Translations under genes and position numbers: made by a program
In this document: positions 1 to 9,699 of the stretch, in pieces
How positions within the stretch are numbered: position 1 is the stretch's first letter
How the letters are laid out: each line of letters opens with the position of its first letter
The notes under the pieces: model-generated
What the model was told of the DNA's origin: nothing
Databases searched by the model: none
The model's input: only the letters and a program-made list of their open reading frames with translations
Origin: Algorimicrobium sediminis
Lineage (GTDB): Bacteria > Bacteroidota > Bacteroidia > Flavobacteriales > Flavobacteriaceae
Assembly: GCF_042684585.1 (NCBI RefSeq)
Contig: NZ_JBHULS010000001.1
Span: 310,001 to 374,000 of the forward strand
DNA length: 64,000 nt
Direction of reading: 5' to 3'

Positions 1-139
1 CCATATCAATTTTAAATCTCTCATCTGTCAATTTTTGCTAAATATCGCTAATAAATAAATGAATTTCAAGCTTAATTTTACTTTTAAATGAAATTTTAAT
101 ACCTTACTGTTTAAATAACTAACAACTAAAATGTAAGCT

Positions 140-793
140 ATGAAACCCGAGGTTGGTACTAATTTTAAAGAAGGACAGGCTCAAATTTTTTCAAATTCAT
201 TTTTAGAACGTTTAACAAAAACCAGTCCCGTTGCTAATATTGTAGTATATGGTTTGGTAATAATGGGTTTGGTGTATGTGGCTTTATTTGTTAGGGCGCT
301 ACCTTTGGTATATTTTGGTGCCTTGTTTTTAGGTGGCTTGTTTTTTTGGACGTTTGCCGAATATATATTGCATAGGTATGTTTTTCATTGGGTAACCGAA
401 GCAAAGTGGTCGCAACGGTTTCATTTTATTATGCATGGGGCGCATCATCATTTTCCTAAAGACGAACAGCGTTTACTAATGCCCCCAGTTCCTGGGCTCA
501 TTTTAGCTAGTTTATTATTTGCCTTTTTTTATTTTATGTTTTGGTTGGCAGGTATTACCAATTTAGTGTTCGGTTTTTTTCCAGGTTTTTTTGTAGGTTA
601 TTTATTGTATTCTTTCGTGCACAGAGCCATGCACATAAAACGACCACCTAAAAAATTCAAGAAATTGTGGTTGCACCATAGTCTTCACCACTATCAATAC
701 CCCAATAAGGCATTTGGCGTTTCCAATACCTTTTGGGATCGGGTTTTTGGCACGATGCCTCCAAAAGCTAACCGACAAAATAAAACGGCTTAA
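140..793 (+). CDS. Fatty acid hydroxylase / sterol desaturase superfamily membrane protein
   Basis: A 217-residue polytopic membrane protein carrying the histidine clusters of the fatty-acid hydroxylase superfamily. These are HRYVFHW near residue 78, HFIMHGAHHHFP near 94-105, HRAMH near 161 and HHSLHHY near 179. In this family the histidines bind a di-iron centre that hydroxylates or desaturates lipid chains at the membrane. There are about four hydrophobic segments, and the length is typical of short bacterial FA2H-like members. The ATG at 140 begins a soluble N-terminus of about 25 residues. The gene converges on the M48 protease gene and the ends overlap by 4 bp. The family is clear; the substrate (sphingolipid, ornithine lipid or other) cannot be read from sequence. 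Confidence 0.85.
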   Translation: MKPEVGTNFKEGQAQIFSNSFLERLTKTSPVANIVVYGLVIMGLVYVALFVRALPLVYFGALFLGGLFFWTFAEYILHRYVFHWVTEAKWSQRFHFIMHGAHHHFPKDEQRLLMPPVPGLILASLLFAFFYFMFWLAGITNLVFGFFPGFFVGYLLYSFVHRAMHIKRPPKKFKKLWLHHSLHHYQYPNKAFGVSNTFWDRVFGTMPPKANRQNKTA

Positions 794-2022
794 GTTTTTA
801 AATTTGTAATGCGTTGTAGTAATGTAGGATGCGAATAATGCACAAAAACGTAGGCTTTATGTGGTGTTAAGTTGCTTAAATTATTTTTAGATAATTTTTT
901 AAGCGCGGTAATTAACGGCGTGGCTTTAAAGGTTGTTTTCGCATAATTATCTGCTTGATATTCAAATTTTCGTGAAAACCAATTCATAAGCAAGCCTGTA
1001 ATTTCTGAAATAGGACTGTAAAGCAAGCCAAAAGCAATTAAACCCGCATGAAAACTGGGTTCCGATACACCTAAAGCTAAAGAAAGCAACGGATTGGATA
1101 TAAACACCGATAAAATAAAAAGGGTTATACCGGTAAGCAAAATAGATGTTACCAAATTGAAGATAATATGTTTCTTTTTGTAATGACCGACTTCGTGGGC
1201 TAAAACAGCTACAATTTCATCGTCGTTTAAATCGGTAATAAGCGTATCGTAAAGGGTTACGCGCTTCTCACTTCCAAACCCAGAAAAGTATGCATTAGCT
1301 TTAGTGCTGCGCTTGGAGCCATCAATAACAAAAATTTTATCTAAAGTAAACCCAACTGTTTTAGCATAAGCCGAAATTTTATCGCGAAGTTCACCAGCTT
1401 CTAGCGGTGTTTGCTTATTAAATAACGGCACGATTAGTTTGGCGTAAAACATATTTAAAAAAATGGTAAAAACAGTTACTAGGCCCCAGGCATATAACCA
1501 AAAGTTAGGCCCCGCTGTTTCATAAAACCAAATAATGAGTGCTAAAATACCACCTCCTAAAATAATTAGCATAAGCCACCCTTTCAGTTTGTCTAGTAAA
1601 AAAGTACTTTTAGTGGTTTTATTAAATCCAAATTTTTCTTCAATAACAAACGTTTGGTAGTAGGCGAAAGGTGTGGTTAAAATGTCGCTTCCAATTACAA
1701 TAATACCAAAAAACAAAAGGGCGGTTATAATCGGATTTTCGGAATAGCCTCTTGCTAGGTTATCGATAAACTCAAAGCCATCAAAAATTAAAAATGCGAG
1801 CGTTACAACAATTGAAAAGGTAGAACTTAACATCTCAAATTTGTAATTGGCCTGTTTATAGGCTTGCGATTTTTTGTAATCCTCGGCGTTGTAAACATCG
1901 CTTAACGCATTAGGAATGGGGTCGTTGTATTTTTTGGCATTTAAGGCATCTAGGATTTTATCGACTACAAAATCGATTATAATAATAGCTATTATGAAAT
2001 AGAATAAGGTGGTTGCGGTCAT
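790..2022 (-). CDS. M48 family metallopeptidase (Ste24/CAAX-protease-like)
   Basis: A 410-residue membrane zinc protease. The HEVGH zinc motif lies at about residues 276-280 in the sequence AVLAHEVGHYKKKH, with a downstream EYQAD glutamate motif near residue 354 as in Ste24/HtpX enzymes. Several transmembrane helices surround it, and the N-terminal domain is the extended form seen in Ste24 rather than the short HtpX form. It presumably cleaves membrane or prenyl-like substrates; bacterial members are thought to act in membrane protein quality control. The ATG is at 2022. It stands alone and converges on the hydroxylase gene. The family is certain, the substrate unknown. Confidence 0.9.
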   Translation of the reverse strand: MTATTLFYFIIAIIIIDFVVDKILDALNAKKYNDPIPNALSDVYNAEDYKKSQAYKQANYKFEMLSSTFSIVVTLAFLIFDGFEFIDNLARGYSENPIITALLFFGIIVIGSDILTTPFAYYQTFVIEEKFGFNKTTKSTFLLDKLKGWLMLIILGGGILALIIWFYETAGPNFWLYAWGLVTVFTIFLNMFYAKLIVPLFNKQTPLEAGELRDKISAYAKTVGFTLDKIFVIDGSKRSTKANAYFSGFGSEKRVTLYDTLITDLNDDEIVAVLAHEVGHYKKKHIIFNLVTSILLTGITLFILSVFISNPLLSLALGVSEPSFHAGLIAFGLLYSPISEITGLLMNWFSRKFEYQADNYAKTTFKATPLITALKKLSKNNLSNLTPHKAYVFVHYSHPTLLQRITNLKT

Positions 2023-2184
2023 AAGAGGTAAATTCCAATTTTTAAAAAGCTAAATCCCAAAGGTGTTCTTTAACATTTTCGTGTTTGATTTTTTTTGTGA
2101 TTTTAATGAGTTGCAAAAATAGAGACTAAATACTAGATTCCTGTTTATTACTGTAAAGTATTCTATCAATTTATTCGGGGGTTT

Positions 2185-2496
2185 TTAAACACCATTATAT
2201 TTATAATGCGTGGCATTTCTGCATTCAGAAAGAATTTGAAGTTTATCAAAATCACCATTTATTAATGCTTCTTTTTTGGCGTGTGTCCATCTTTTGATTT
2301 TTTTTTAATATTTGGCTTGAAGAACATCTATGAACGTTTCCTGAAATTGAATTTCTAAAGATCTTCTTTTGAACGTATAACAAGATTGATTTATTCCGTG
2401 AATATGCTCATTTATACGCCTGTCCAAATTATTGGTAAACCCAGTGTAATAGCTATCATCCGAGCATTTAATAATGTAAACGTTATCAGAAAACAT
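2185..2496 (-). pseudogene. GIY-YIG nuclease-domain protein, interrupted by an in-frame stop
   Basis: The first 63 codons (2496 down to 2308) encode a UvrC/SLX1-like GIY-YIG domain start: VYIIKCSDDSYYTGFTNNLD with the Arg-containing RRINEH helix. The frame then hits TAA at 2305-2307, inside a run of nine A residues. The same frame continues for 40 codons, ending at 2185. It reads KKIKRWTHAKKEALINGDFD, then LQILSECRNATH. This is the normal tail of about 100-residue single-domain GIY-YIG proteins, where F-E is expected just before KKIK. So either a small in-frame deletion in the A-tract made the stop, or the homopolymer was mis-assembled. Full-length members of this family are often annotated as endonucleases of unknown role. 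Confidence 0.75.
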
Positions 2497-2546
2497 ATTT
2501 ATTTAATTTATGGTCTTCAACTGCGCTCAAGCTGACAATTGGCATG

Positions 2547-3347
2547 TTATAAAAAATTTCGCTGGCGTTTCGCTTCAAAAATAAGAATTCCAGCTGCAAC
2601 AGATACGTTCATGGAATCTATTTCGCCTTGCATAGGAATTATAATATTTTGCGTAGCCGCATCACGCCATTCCTGACTTAATCCCGTAGCTTCCGTACCA
2701 ACAACCAAAGCGGTTGGTTTGGTATAATCTTGAGTGTAATAAGCAACGGAGGCTTGTAGGGCTGCGCAGTAAATGGGAATTTGTTTGTCTTTTAAAAACT
2801 GAATAATTTGAGTGGTCGTTCCTGTAGCAATTTGGTTGGTAAACACGCAGCCAACGCTTGAGCGAATAATATTGGGATTGTATAAATCTGTTTTTGGGTT
2901 GGCAATAATAACCAAGTCTACATTTGCCGCGTCGGCAGTGCGCAATAAGGCACCAATATTCCCTGGTTTTTCGGGTGCTTCGGCAATTAAAATTAAGGGG
3001 TTTTCAGTACGTAATATAACCGAATCTAATGCGTGTAATTTTGGTTTCGCAATAGCCAAAATACCTTCCGTTGTATCGCGATGCGCTAATTTTTGATACA
3101 CATCTTTGGAAATTTCTATACGCTTAATTGCAGCAGTTGCTAGTTTATGTAATTGTTCTTCCGAAAATAATTCGGCATAAAATAAAATGGTATCCAAATC
3201 ATAGCCACCTTTTAGGGCTAAATCAATCTCACGAGTACCTTCAATTAAAAACAATCCCGACTTTTTGCGCGCTCTAGATTTATCTTTTAAAAGGACCAAT
3301 TCTTTAATATACGGGTTTTGGGTACTTGTAATTTCCTTAATAAACAT
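2547..3347 (-). CDS. TrmH/SpoU family RNA methyltransferase
   Basis: SAM-dependent 2'-O-ribose methyltransferase of the SPOUT class. The N-terminal 100 residues resemble the RNA-binding substrate domain (ITSTQNPYIKELVLLKDK). The SpoU catalytic domain follows, with motif 1 EAPEKPGNIGALLRTADA, motif 2 VVGTEATGLS and motif 3 IPMQGEIDSMNVSVAAGIL. These form the trefoil knot and bind SAM. The frame can extend upstream to 3371, but the ATG at 3347 (MFIKEITST) matches the usual family N-terminus, giving 266 residues. It could modify 23S rRNA or tRNA; the target nucleotide cannot be assigned. It stands alone on the minus strand. Confidence 0.88.
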   Translation of the reverse strand: MFIKEITSTQNPYIKELVLLKDKSRARKKSGLFLIEGTREIDLALKGGYDLDTILFYAELFSEEQLHKLATAAIKRIEISKDVYQKLAHRDTTEGILAIAKPKLHALDSVILRTENPLILIAEAPEKPGNIGALLRTADAANVDLVIIANPKTDLYNPNIIRSSVGCVFTNQIATGTTTQIIQFLKDKQIPIYCAALQASVAYYTQDYTKPTALVVGTEATGLSQEWRDAATQNIIIPMQGEIDSMNVSVAAGILIFEAKRQRNFL

Positions 3348-3371
3348 TTTTGTAAAACCTTTTAAACACAA

Positions 3372-3729
3372 ATTTACATTATTATGTTCAAGTATGCTTC
3401 TTTATTTCTGGCCCTCTTGAATTTGCTCATGATACGTTGGATTTATAATATTACGGTTTTAACTTAAGATGCAAGAAACACCAAAACGAAAATCAACACT
3501 GGATTTATTATAATACCTAGAGTAGTCGACAAGCTTATTTTACGGCAACCAATTATACGCTATTGAAAGCTGGTTAGTCATTAAAAAAGCATGTTTAATT
3601 TTTTTTCAATCTACGGTTTAGCGGCTTTTTTCCTACAATTAACGACTAAATGCGCTGTTGGTTTTTTCAGCGAAGGAAATTTAATAAGTTTAAGGATTCA
3701 TTCAACACAAATTAAATATTTTTTATTTT
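3372..3729. other. Intergenic region with no recognised feature
   Basis: This is the divergent gap between the RNA methylase and the large adhesin. It is AT-rich, with no ORF of note, no convincing TAnnTTTG promoter and no hairpin with a T-tract. It presumably holds the promoters of both flanking genes, but I cannot point to them. Confidence 0.4.
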
Positions 3730-6700
3730 ATGAAAAAAATTACAGTTAACTTTTTTGTTTTAATGTTTTTTGCGGGAATTTCATTTGGGATTTCTCAAAC
3801 ATTAAACCAAGCTGCAAATTGGCCTAATTCAGAATGGACACTTACCGGTTCTTTTAATTCATTAGGCTTAATTTCAAACCCCACAGTTTCGGGTAATTCA
3901 TTTACTTATGATGACGATACTTCTGGTAATGGTTCATCTGACACACTTATTTTAACCTCGCCAGTTATTGATTTAACTGCTGCCAATGATGCTGGTGAAA
4001 ATTGGGTTTCTGTTAGTGGTGAATACATTTTCAGGTCATTAGGCGAGCCTTTCCGTATTGAGGTTTACGATGCAGACGCAATGACGTGGTCAGTACTTCA
4101 AAATTTTACTGGCAACTCCGATAACACTGATTTCCAAACATGTACTGGTGTGTCCGCATACACCAGTCCAATTTTAGATATTTCGGGTTTTACCGCTACA
4201 CAATTAGCAGGTTTCCAATATCGTTTTTATTATATTGACACTAGTAATAATGGAACTTGGCTCTGGGGATTTTGTTTAACGTCTCCAACAATCGTTTCTG
4301 CTGCACCACCGGTATGTTTAGATCCCTCTGCATTAAATATTGGTTTAGTTACAGATACTACAGCAGAGTTAGGTTGGACAGAGAATGGAGAAGCTACAAT
4401 TTGGAATATTGAAATAGTAAATGTAACTGCTGGCAATACGGTAACTGGTACCGCTACCAATACAGGTGTATCCAACCCGTTTACAATTACAGGATTAACT
4501 GCTAACACAACTTATGAATATTATGTGCAAGCCGATTGCGGCGGTGGTGAAACTAGTGCTTGGGTAGGCCCTTTTAGTTTTACAACGCTTTGCGAGGCAG
4601 TAACTACCTTTCCCTGGACAGAAGATTTCGAGTCAATTTCAACACCAGATTTACCATCCTGTTGGAATTATATAAATAATAACTCAGATACAGATTTTTG
4701 GAAAACTTTTGACACTTATGGTACTTCAAGCTCAAACGCTGCTGGTTTNNNNNNNNNNNNNNNNNNNNNNNNNNNNNNNNNNNNNNNNNNNNNNNNNNNN
4801 NNNNNNNNNNNNNNNNNNNNNNNNNNNNNNNNNNNNNNNNCGTATTGTCAACTTCGGGAACTGCACCAGCAGATTTTACAGAGGAGTTGATGCCTTTAAC
4901 AACGGTTTCTAATACAACTCATCAAGCAATTGAGCCTATTAACTTGAGTGCATACTCTGGGGATGTTTATATAGCTATTCATGTACCATCAGGTGGTTTA
5001 GATGGTTATTATATTTATTTGGATGATTTCACAGTAGAAGAAATTCCTTCATGCACAGAGCCATCAGCATTAACAGCTTCAAATATTACGGCAACAACGG
5101 CCGATTTAGCATGGGCAGCAGGAGATGCAGAAACGTTGTGGAATGTTGAAATAGTAGATGTAACCGCAGCTGGTACCGTAACTGGCACCGCTACCAATAC
5201 AGGTGTAACCAACCCGTTTACAATTACAGGATTAACTGCTAATACAAGTTATGAATATTATGTGCAAGCCGATTGTGGTGGTGGTGAAACTAGTGCTTGG
5301 GTAGGTCCTTTTGAATTTACCACGTTATGCTATGCAGTAACTACCTTTCCTTGGACAGAAGATTTCGAGTCAATTTCAACACCAGATTTACCATCCTGTT
5401 GGAATTATATAAATAATAACTCAGATACAGATTTTTGGAAAACTTTTGACACTTATGGTACTTCAGGCTCAAATGCTGCTAGTTTGTATACAGACTATAA
5501 TGGTGGTAATAATGATGATTATTTAGTATTGCCTCCATTTACTTTAACAGGGAACGAGCGTTTAAAATTTAGTGTAAGAGCTAGAAGCTCTACTGAACCT
5601 AACGACTATAGAGTCGTATTGTCAACTTCGGGAACTGCACCAGCAGATTTTACAGAGGAGTTGATGCCTTTAACAATAGTATCTAATACAACTCACATAG
5701 AAATTGAGCCTATTAACTTGAGTGCATACTCTGGGGATGTTTATATAGCTATTCATGTACCATCAGGTGGTTTAGATGGTTATTATATTTATTTGGATGA
5801 TTTCACAGTAGAAGAAATTCCTTCATGTCTAGAGCCATCAGCATTAACAGCTTCAAATATTACGGCAACAACGGCCGATTTAGCATGGGCAGCAGGAGAT
5901 GCAGAAACGTTGTGGAATGTTGAAATAGTAGATGTAACCGTAGCTGGTACCGTAACTGGTACCGCTACCAATACAGGTGTAACCAACCCGTTTACAATTA
6001 CAGGATTAACTGCTAATACAAGTTATGAATATTATGTGCAAGCCGATTGTGGTGGTGGTGAAACTAGTGCTTGGGTAGGCCCTTTTAGTTTTACAACGCT
6101 TTGTGAGGCTACTGGTAGTTTTGTTGAAGGTTTTGAGTCTTATGCAACTAACGTAGATCCAGATTGTTGGTCAGAAAACTTAAATGGTTCATCAGGGTAT
6201 ATTTATACAAGTTCTAGCAATGTAAATACAGGTTCTAGAGCCTTAAGGTCAGGTAATTTGTCATCAGCTACAGCAGAACAATATATTATATCTCCAAGCT
6301 TACTTGATATGCCAAACGGAACACATAGACTTAAATTCTTTGTTTATGGTTCTTCATCAGTTACATTGGAAGTAGGTAGAATGAGTGATCCAACAGATGT
6401 TAATACATTTACAACCGTTCAAACAATACCATTAATAACAACACATACAGAGCATGTTGTTAATTTTAACATGGTAAATACAGATAGTTACTTTGCTTTT
6501 AAAATGTCGTATTCAAGTACGTATGCCTCTGTCTCAATCGATGATGTTACATGGGAACAAATTCCTTCATGTACAGAGCCATCAGCATTAACAGCAACCT
6601 CAATAACAGCTTTTAGCGCTGAATTAGGGTGGACGGAAGCTGGATCGGCAGCTTCATACGATATCGAAATTGTAGACATTACAGCTGGAAACTCTGCTAC

Positions 6701-7949
6701 AGGAACGGCTAGTTTTACAGGCGTTACAAATCCTTATGTCGCTATGTCTTTAACACCAGATAACGACTATGAATTTTATGTTAGAGCAGATTGTGGCGCT
6801 GGCGATACCAGTGCTTGGGTAGGCCCTTTTGCCTTCTCAACTGCAATTGCTTGTCCAGAACCTACGGCTTTAACAGCGTCCAATATAACAGATGCTGCTG
6901 CAACTTTAGGATGGACTGAAAATGGCACAGCTACATTATATAATATTGAAATTGTTGATATTACAGCTGGTGGAACTTTTACAGGAAATGCAACAGTAAC
7001 AGGTGTTACAAACCCATACGTTGCAACAAATTTAGTGGCTTCCAACGATTATGCATTTTATGTTCAAGCGGATTGTGGAACAACTAATGGCGTTTCTACA
7101 TGGAATGGCCCACGAAATTTTACAACAGCGTGTACCGCCATTTCAACATTCCCGTTTACAACAGATTTTACAAACAATCCACCAACAGATTGTTGGTCTG
7201 AAGCAGGTTCTGGCGAAGTTGCTGATGGACCTTCTAGCTTGGGGTCATCGGATTGGAGATCTGGTAGAGGCTACACAAACGCCAATTCTGATATAATTAA
7301 TAGTAATGCAGTTAATTTATATAGTGCTGTAGATAGAGAATGGTTAATATCTCCAACATATAATATTCCTGGAGATGTAGCCTACAATTTAGTTGTAGAG
7401 GTTGCTGTAACTAATTGGACCACGTCAGGTATTAGTACGCCTACTGATACCGATTCCATGGGTAGTGACGATGAAGTACAACTATTAGTAACCACAGATG
7501 ATGGTGCTACCTGGACAAACCTAACCACTTGGAATGTGGGTAACCAACCAGCAGTTACAGGTACCGAGTTTGTTGCAGATTTATCAGCGTATAGTGGGAG
7601 CATCAAATTTGCTATTTGGGCAAGCGATGGACCAGTTAATGACTCTGAAGATTATGATTTTCATATTGGTAAATTTAGTATAGTAGAAAATGCAACATTA
7701 GCTGTAAATCAGGTAGAGTTGGCAAGCTTTAAATACTTTCCAAACCCAGTTACCAATACCTTATCGTTACGCGCAGAACAAAATATTCAAAACGTGTCTG
7801 TGTTTAATATGTTAGGTCAGGAAGTTATTAGAACGGCACCAAATACGGTGTCAAGCGCGTTAGATATGTCTAATTTACAAGCTGGTGCATACTTTGTAAA
7901 AGTAACAATTGATGCAAACGTACAAACGGTACGAATTATTAAAAACTAA
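3730..7949 (+). CDS. Large T9SS-secreted adhesin-like protein, FN3 and choice-of-anchor-J-like repeats (contains assembly gap)
   Basis: One gene split by 92 Ns at 4749-4840. It starts with a signal peptide (MKKITVNFFVLMFFAGISFG). It then alternates jelly-roll modules (WTEDFESISTPDLPSCWNYI type) with five fibronectin type III domains (for example CTEPSALTASNITATTADLA). It ends in a T9SS type A sorting domain (FKYFPNPVTNTLSL to VQTVRIIKN). The halves lie in different frames as assembled. The paralogous repeat downstream has 129 bp where this copy has 92 Ns, and 129 bp would restore one frame and give about 1,418 residues. The product should be exported by T9SS and either surface-anchored or released. 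Adhesion or matrix binding is inferred from architecture. The hairpin at 8001 ends the unit. Confidence 0.85.
4597..5333 (+). repeat. Tandem coding repeat, copy 1 (jelly-roll + FN3 unit, gapped)
   Basis: First copy of a near-identical unit of 774 bp (258 codons). Each unit holds one choice-of-anchor-J-like module followed by one FN3 domain. This copy measures 737 bp only because the N-run replaces 129 bp with 92. Confidence 0.85.
4749..4840. other. Assembly gap (92 Ns) inside the adhesin gene
   Basis: The Ns fall at the same place in repeat copy 1 where copy 2 (5486-5614) has 129 bp of ordinary coding sequence. The flanks are nearly identical between copies, which explains why the assembler failed. 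The N count is therefore probably 37 too low, assuming the copies are collinear. Confidence 0.9.
5334..6107 (+). repeat. Tandem coding repeat, copy 2 (774 bp)
   Basis: Second, intact copy. Long stretches match copy 1 base for base apart from scattered substitutions (for example AACGGTTTCT against AATAGTATCT). The modules after 6107 share the architecture but have diverged, so the last duplication or gene-conversion event was recent. Confidence 0.85.
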
Positions 7950-8000
7950 TAATAACGCATATTGTATTTAGCTAATTTTTAGCTAAAAACCATAATTAAA

Positions 8001-8041
8001 AAGAGGCTGCCTAAAAACACATTAGGCAGCCTTTTTGTTTT
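8001..8041 (+). terminator. Rho-independent terminator after the adhesin gene
   Basis: A perfect stem, AGGCTGCCTAA with TTAGGCAGCCT, and a short A-rich loop are followed by TTTTTG. It starts 51 bp after the adhesin stop. Confidence 0.9.
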
Positions 8042-8321
8042 TGGTTATCGGCTATAAACGACTTCATAGTTGATGTTAATAAATTTATTGGATTGTAACG
8101 TGTTTCAATGGCTTTTAAATAATGTATTTAGAAAATAGCATCGATTTTTGAGATGTTTTTTATGTGCTTATTTGGGATGCAATGGTAGCTCCAGTAGTAA
8201 CGCGCTTCTATTTTAGACGGGTTTTCTTTATGTATTATTACGATGTAAATCTCCTGTATTGAAAGGGGGGTGTTTATTCGCTTTTATGTGTACGCCAATA
8301 TGGGTTGTACAATTCAATTTT
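8042..8321. other. Intergenic spacer between two terminators
   Basis: The rest of the convergent 431-bp gap (7950-8380) lies between the two hairpins. I see no ORF, promoter or repeat in it. Confidence 0.5.
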
Positions 8322-8362
8322 AGAAAAAAAAAGAGGCTGTTGTTTAAAAACAGCCTCCTTAT
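8322..8362 (-). terminator. Rho-independent terminator of the amidohydrolase operon
   Basis: On the minus strand a stem GAGGCTGTT/AACAGCCTC is followed by a run of nine Ts. It lies just downstream of the stop at 8381 and ends the two-gene operon. Confidence 0.85.
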
Positions 8363-8380
8363 TACAAGTTGTTAGCTTGG

Positions 8381-9682
8381 TTACTGGTTCTTGTATTTTT
8401 CAGAGTAACGTTTCCATAGTTCAGTTTGGTGACTCTCCAAACTAACTTTTCGGCCTTGAATAAATGCGTGCGTGAGTATATTTGTTCGCATATCCAGCGC
8501 GTCACCCTCACTAATAAATAAGGTAGCGTCCTTACCTACTTCCAAAGTGCCTACAAAGGCGTCTATTCCCAATATTTTTGCAGTATTAGCCGTAATAAGC
8601 TGTAAGGCATGCTCTTTATTCATACCATAAGCAGCGCAGGTACCGGCATAAAATGGTAAATTACGTGTTTGAAAATTATCGGCATTACCAACTTGAATAC
8701 CCACCAGTATTCCAGCATCATGTAATTGTTTGGCAAGCTTAAATGGCATATCGTAGTCCTGATCGTCATTGGCAGGTAAGCTATGTGGGTTGTTTATTAA
8801 AACGGGAATATTATGCTGCTTTAATAAACCTGTTACTTTGTTTGCTTCGGCACCGCCAACAATAACAAGCTGCTTTATGTCGTGCTGTTTGGCAAAATAA
8901 ACAGCATCGGTTATTCCTTTTTCATCATTAACATGTACAAATAACTTTTGCTTACCATTAAATAAGCCTTCCATGGCTTCAAAAGGTATGTTTAAAGGCT
9001 GTTTAGTACCCTTTAAATAGGCTTTACTCTCATTAACAAACGATGCCATTTCGGCAATTTGATTGCTGTAATTTTTATTTGGTTTTAATCCGGCAGGTTC
9101 GCCAAGCCACCAACGACCTCTAGAAAACGTACTTGGCCAATTTAGGTGAATGGCATCATCGGTTTTAATGGAAGCATCTTCATAATTCCATGCATCTAAT
9201 TGTACCACCGAGGAGGTACCCGAAATGCGCCCACCTTTGGGTACTATTTGAGCCATTAAGATACCGTTAGGACGCATAGATTCCACCACACGCGATTCGG
9301 CATTGTAGGCTATAATGCTTCTTATATGTGGTATCATGCTTCCAACTTCGTCTTGGTCGTCTGAAGCTCTTACAGCATCTACTTCAACCAAACCTAAAGC
9401 GGCATTTGGCGCAATAAATCCTGGATATACATGTTTGTTTTCGGCGTTTATAACAGTCATGCCGTTGGTATTAGAAGCAGCGTTATTTTTTCCTACGGAA
9501 ACTATTTTACCGTCTTTAAAAACCACGGTTGCATTTTCTATAATAGTTCCGTCACCAATATGCGCAGTGGCACCTACTATGGCTATGGTGGTGGTTTGTT
9601 TGTTTCCTGGTGTTTGTTGCGCAAAACCAAAGGTTCCAGTAACTAGCGCAAGGCACACTAAATATATTTTAATATAATTCAT
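8381..9682 (-). CDS. Secreted amidohydrolase-like protein lacking the HxH metal motif
   Basis: 433 residues with a signal peptide (MNYIKIYLVCLALVTGTFGF). The fold signature is that of imidazolonepropionase-like amidohydrolases: the IVGATAHIGDGTIIENATVV N-terminal beta-sandwich, the C-terminal LITANTAKILGIDAFVGTLE, then GKDATLFISEGD. Where active members have HxH after the PGF strand, this one reads YPGFIAPNAALGL. The usual first metal site is therefore absent. It lies 17 bp downstream of the 991-residue amidohydrolase and probably shares its mRNA. It may be a non-catalytic partner or act with a different metal set. The family is sure; the activity is not. Confidence 0.85.
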   Translation of the reverse strand: MNYIKIYLVCLALVTGTFGFAQQTPGNKQTTTIAIVGATAHIGDGTIIENATVVFKDGKIVSVGKNNAASNTNGMTVINAENKHVYPGFIAPNAALGLVEVDAVRASDDQDEVGSMIPHIRSIIAYNAESRVVESMRPNGILMAQIVPKGGRISGTSSVVQLDAWNYEDASIKTDDAIHLNWPSTFSRGRWWLGEPAGLKPNKNYSNQIAEMASFVNESKAYLKGTKQPLNIPFEAMEGLFNGKQKLFVHVNDEKGITDAVYFAKQHDIKQLVIVGGAEANKVTGLLKQHNIPVLINNPHSLPANDDQDYDMPFKLAKQLHDAGILVGIQVGNADNFQTRNLPFYAGTCAAYGMNKEHALQLITANTAKILGIDAFVGTLEVGKDATLFISEGDALDMRTNILTHAFIQGRKVSLESHQTELWKRYSEKYKNQ

Positions 9683-9699
9683 TGTTGTTTTTTTTATGT

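Noticed and set aside
5015..5986. Two near-identical 65-residue antisense ORFs at 5015-5212 and 5789-5986
   Set aside because: They are mirror frames of the duplicated FN3 repeat and repeat only because the coding repeat does; no promoter or ribosome site.
4845..7949. A separate gene starting at TTG 4845 after the N-gap
   Set aside because: It has no signal peptide or promoter, begins in the middle of a jelly-roll module, and joins the upstream part in frame once the gap is given the 129-bp length of the other repeat copy.
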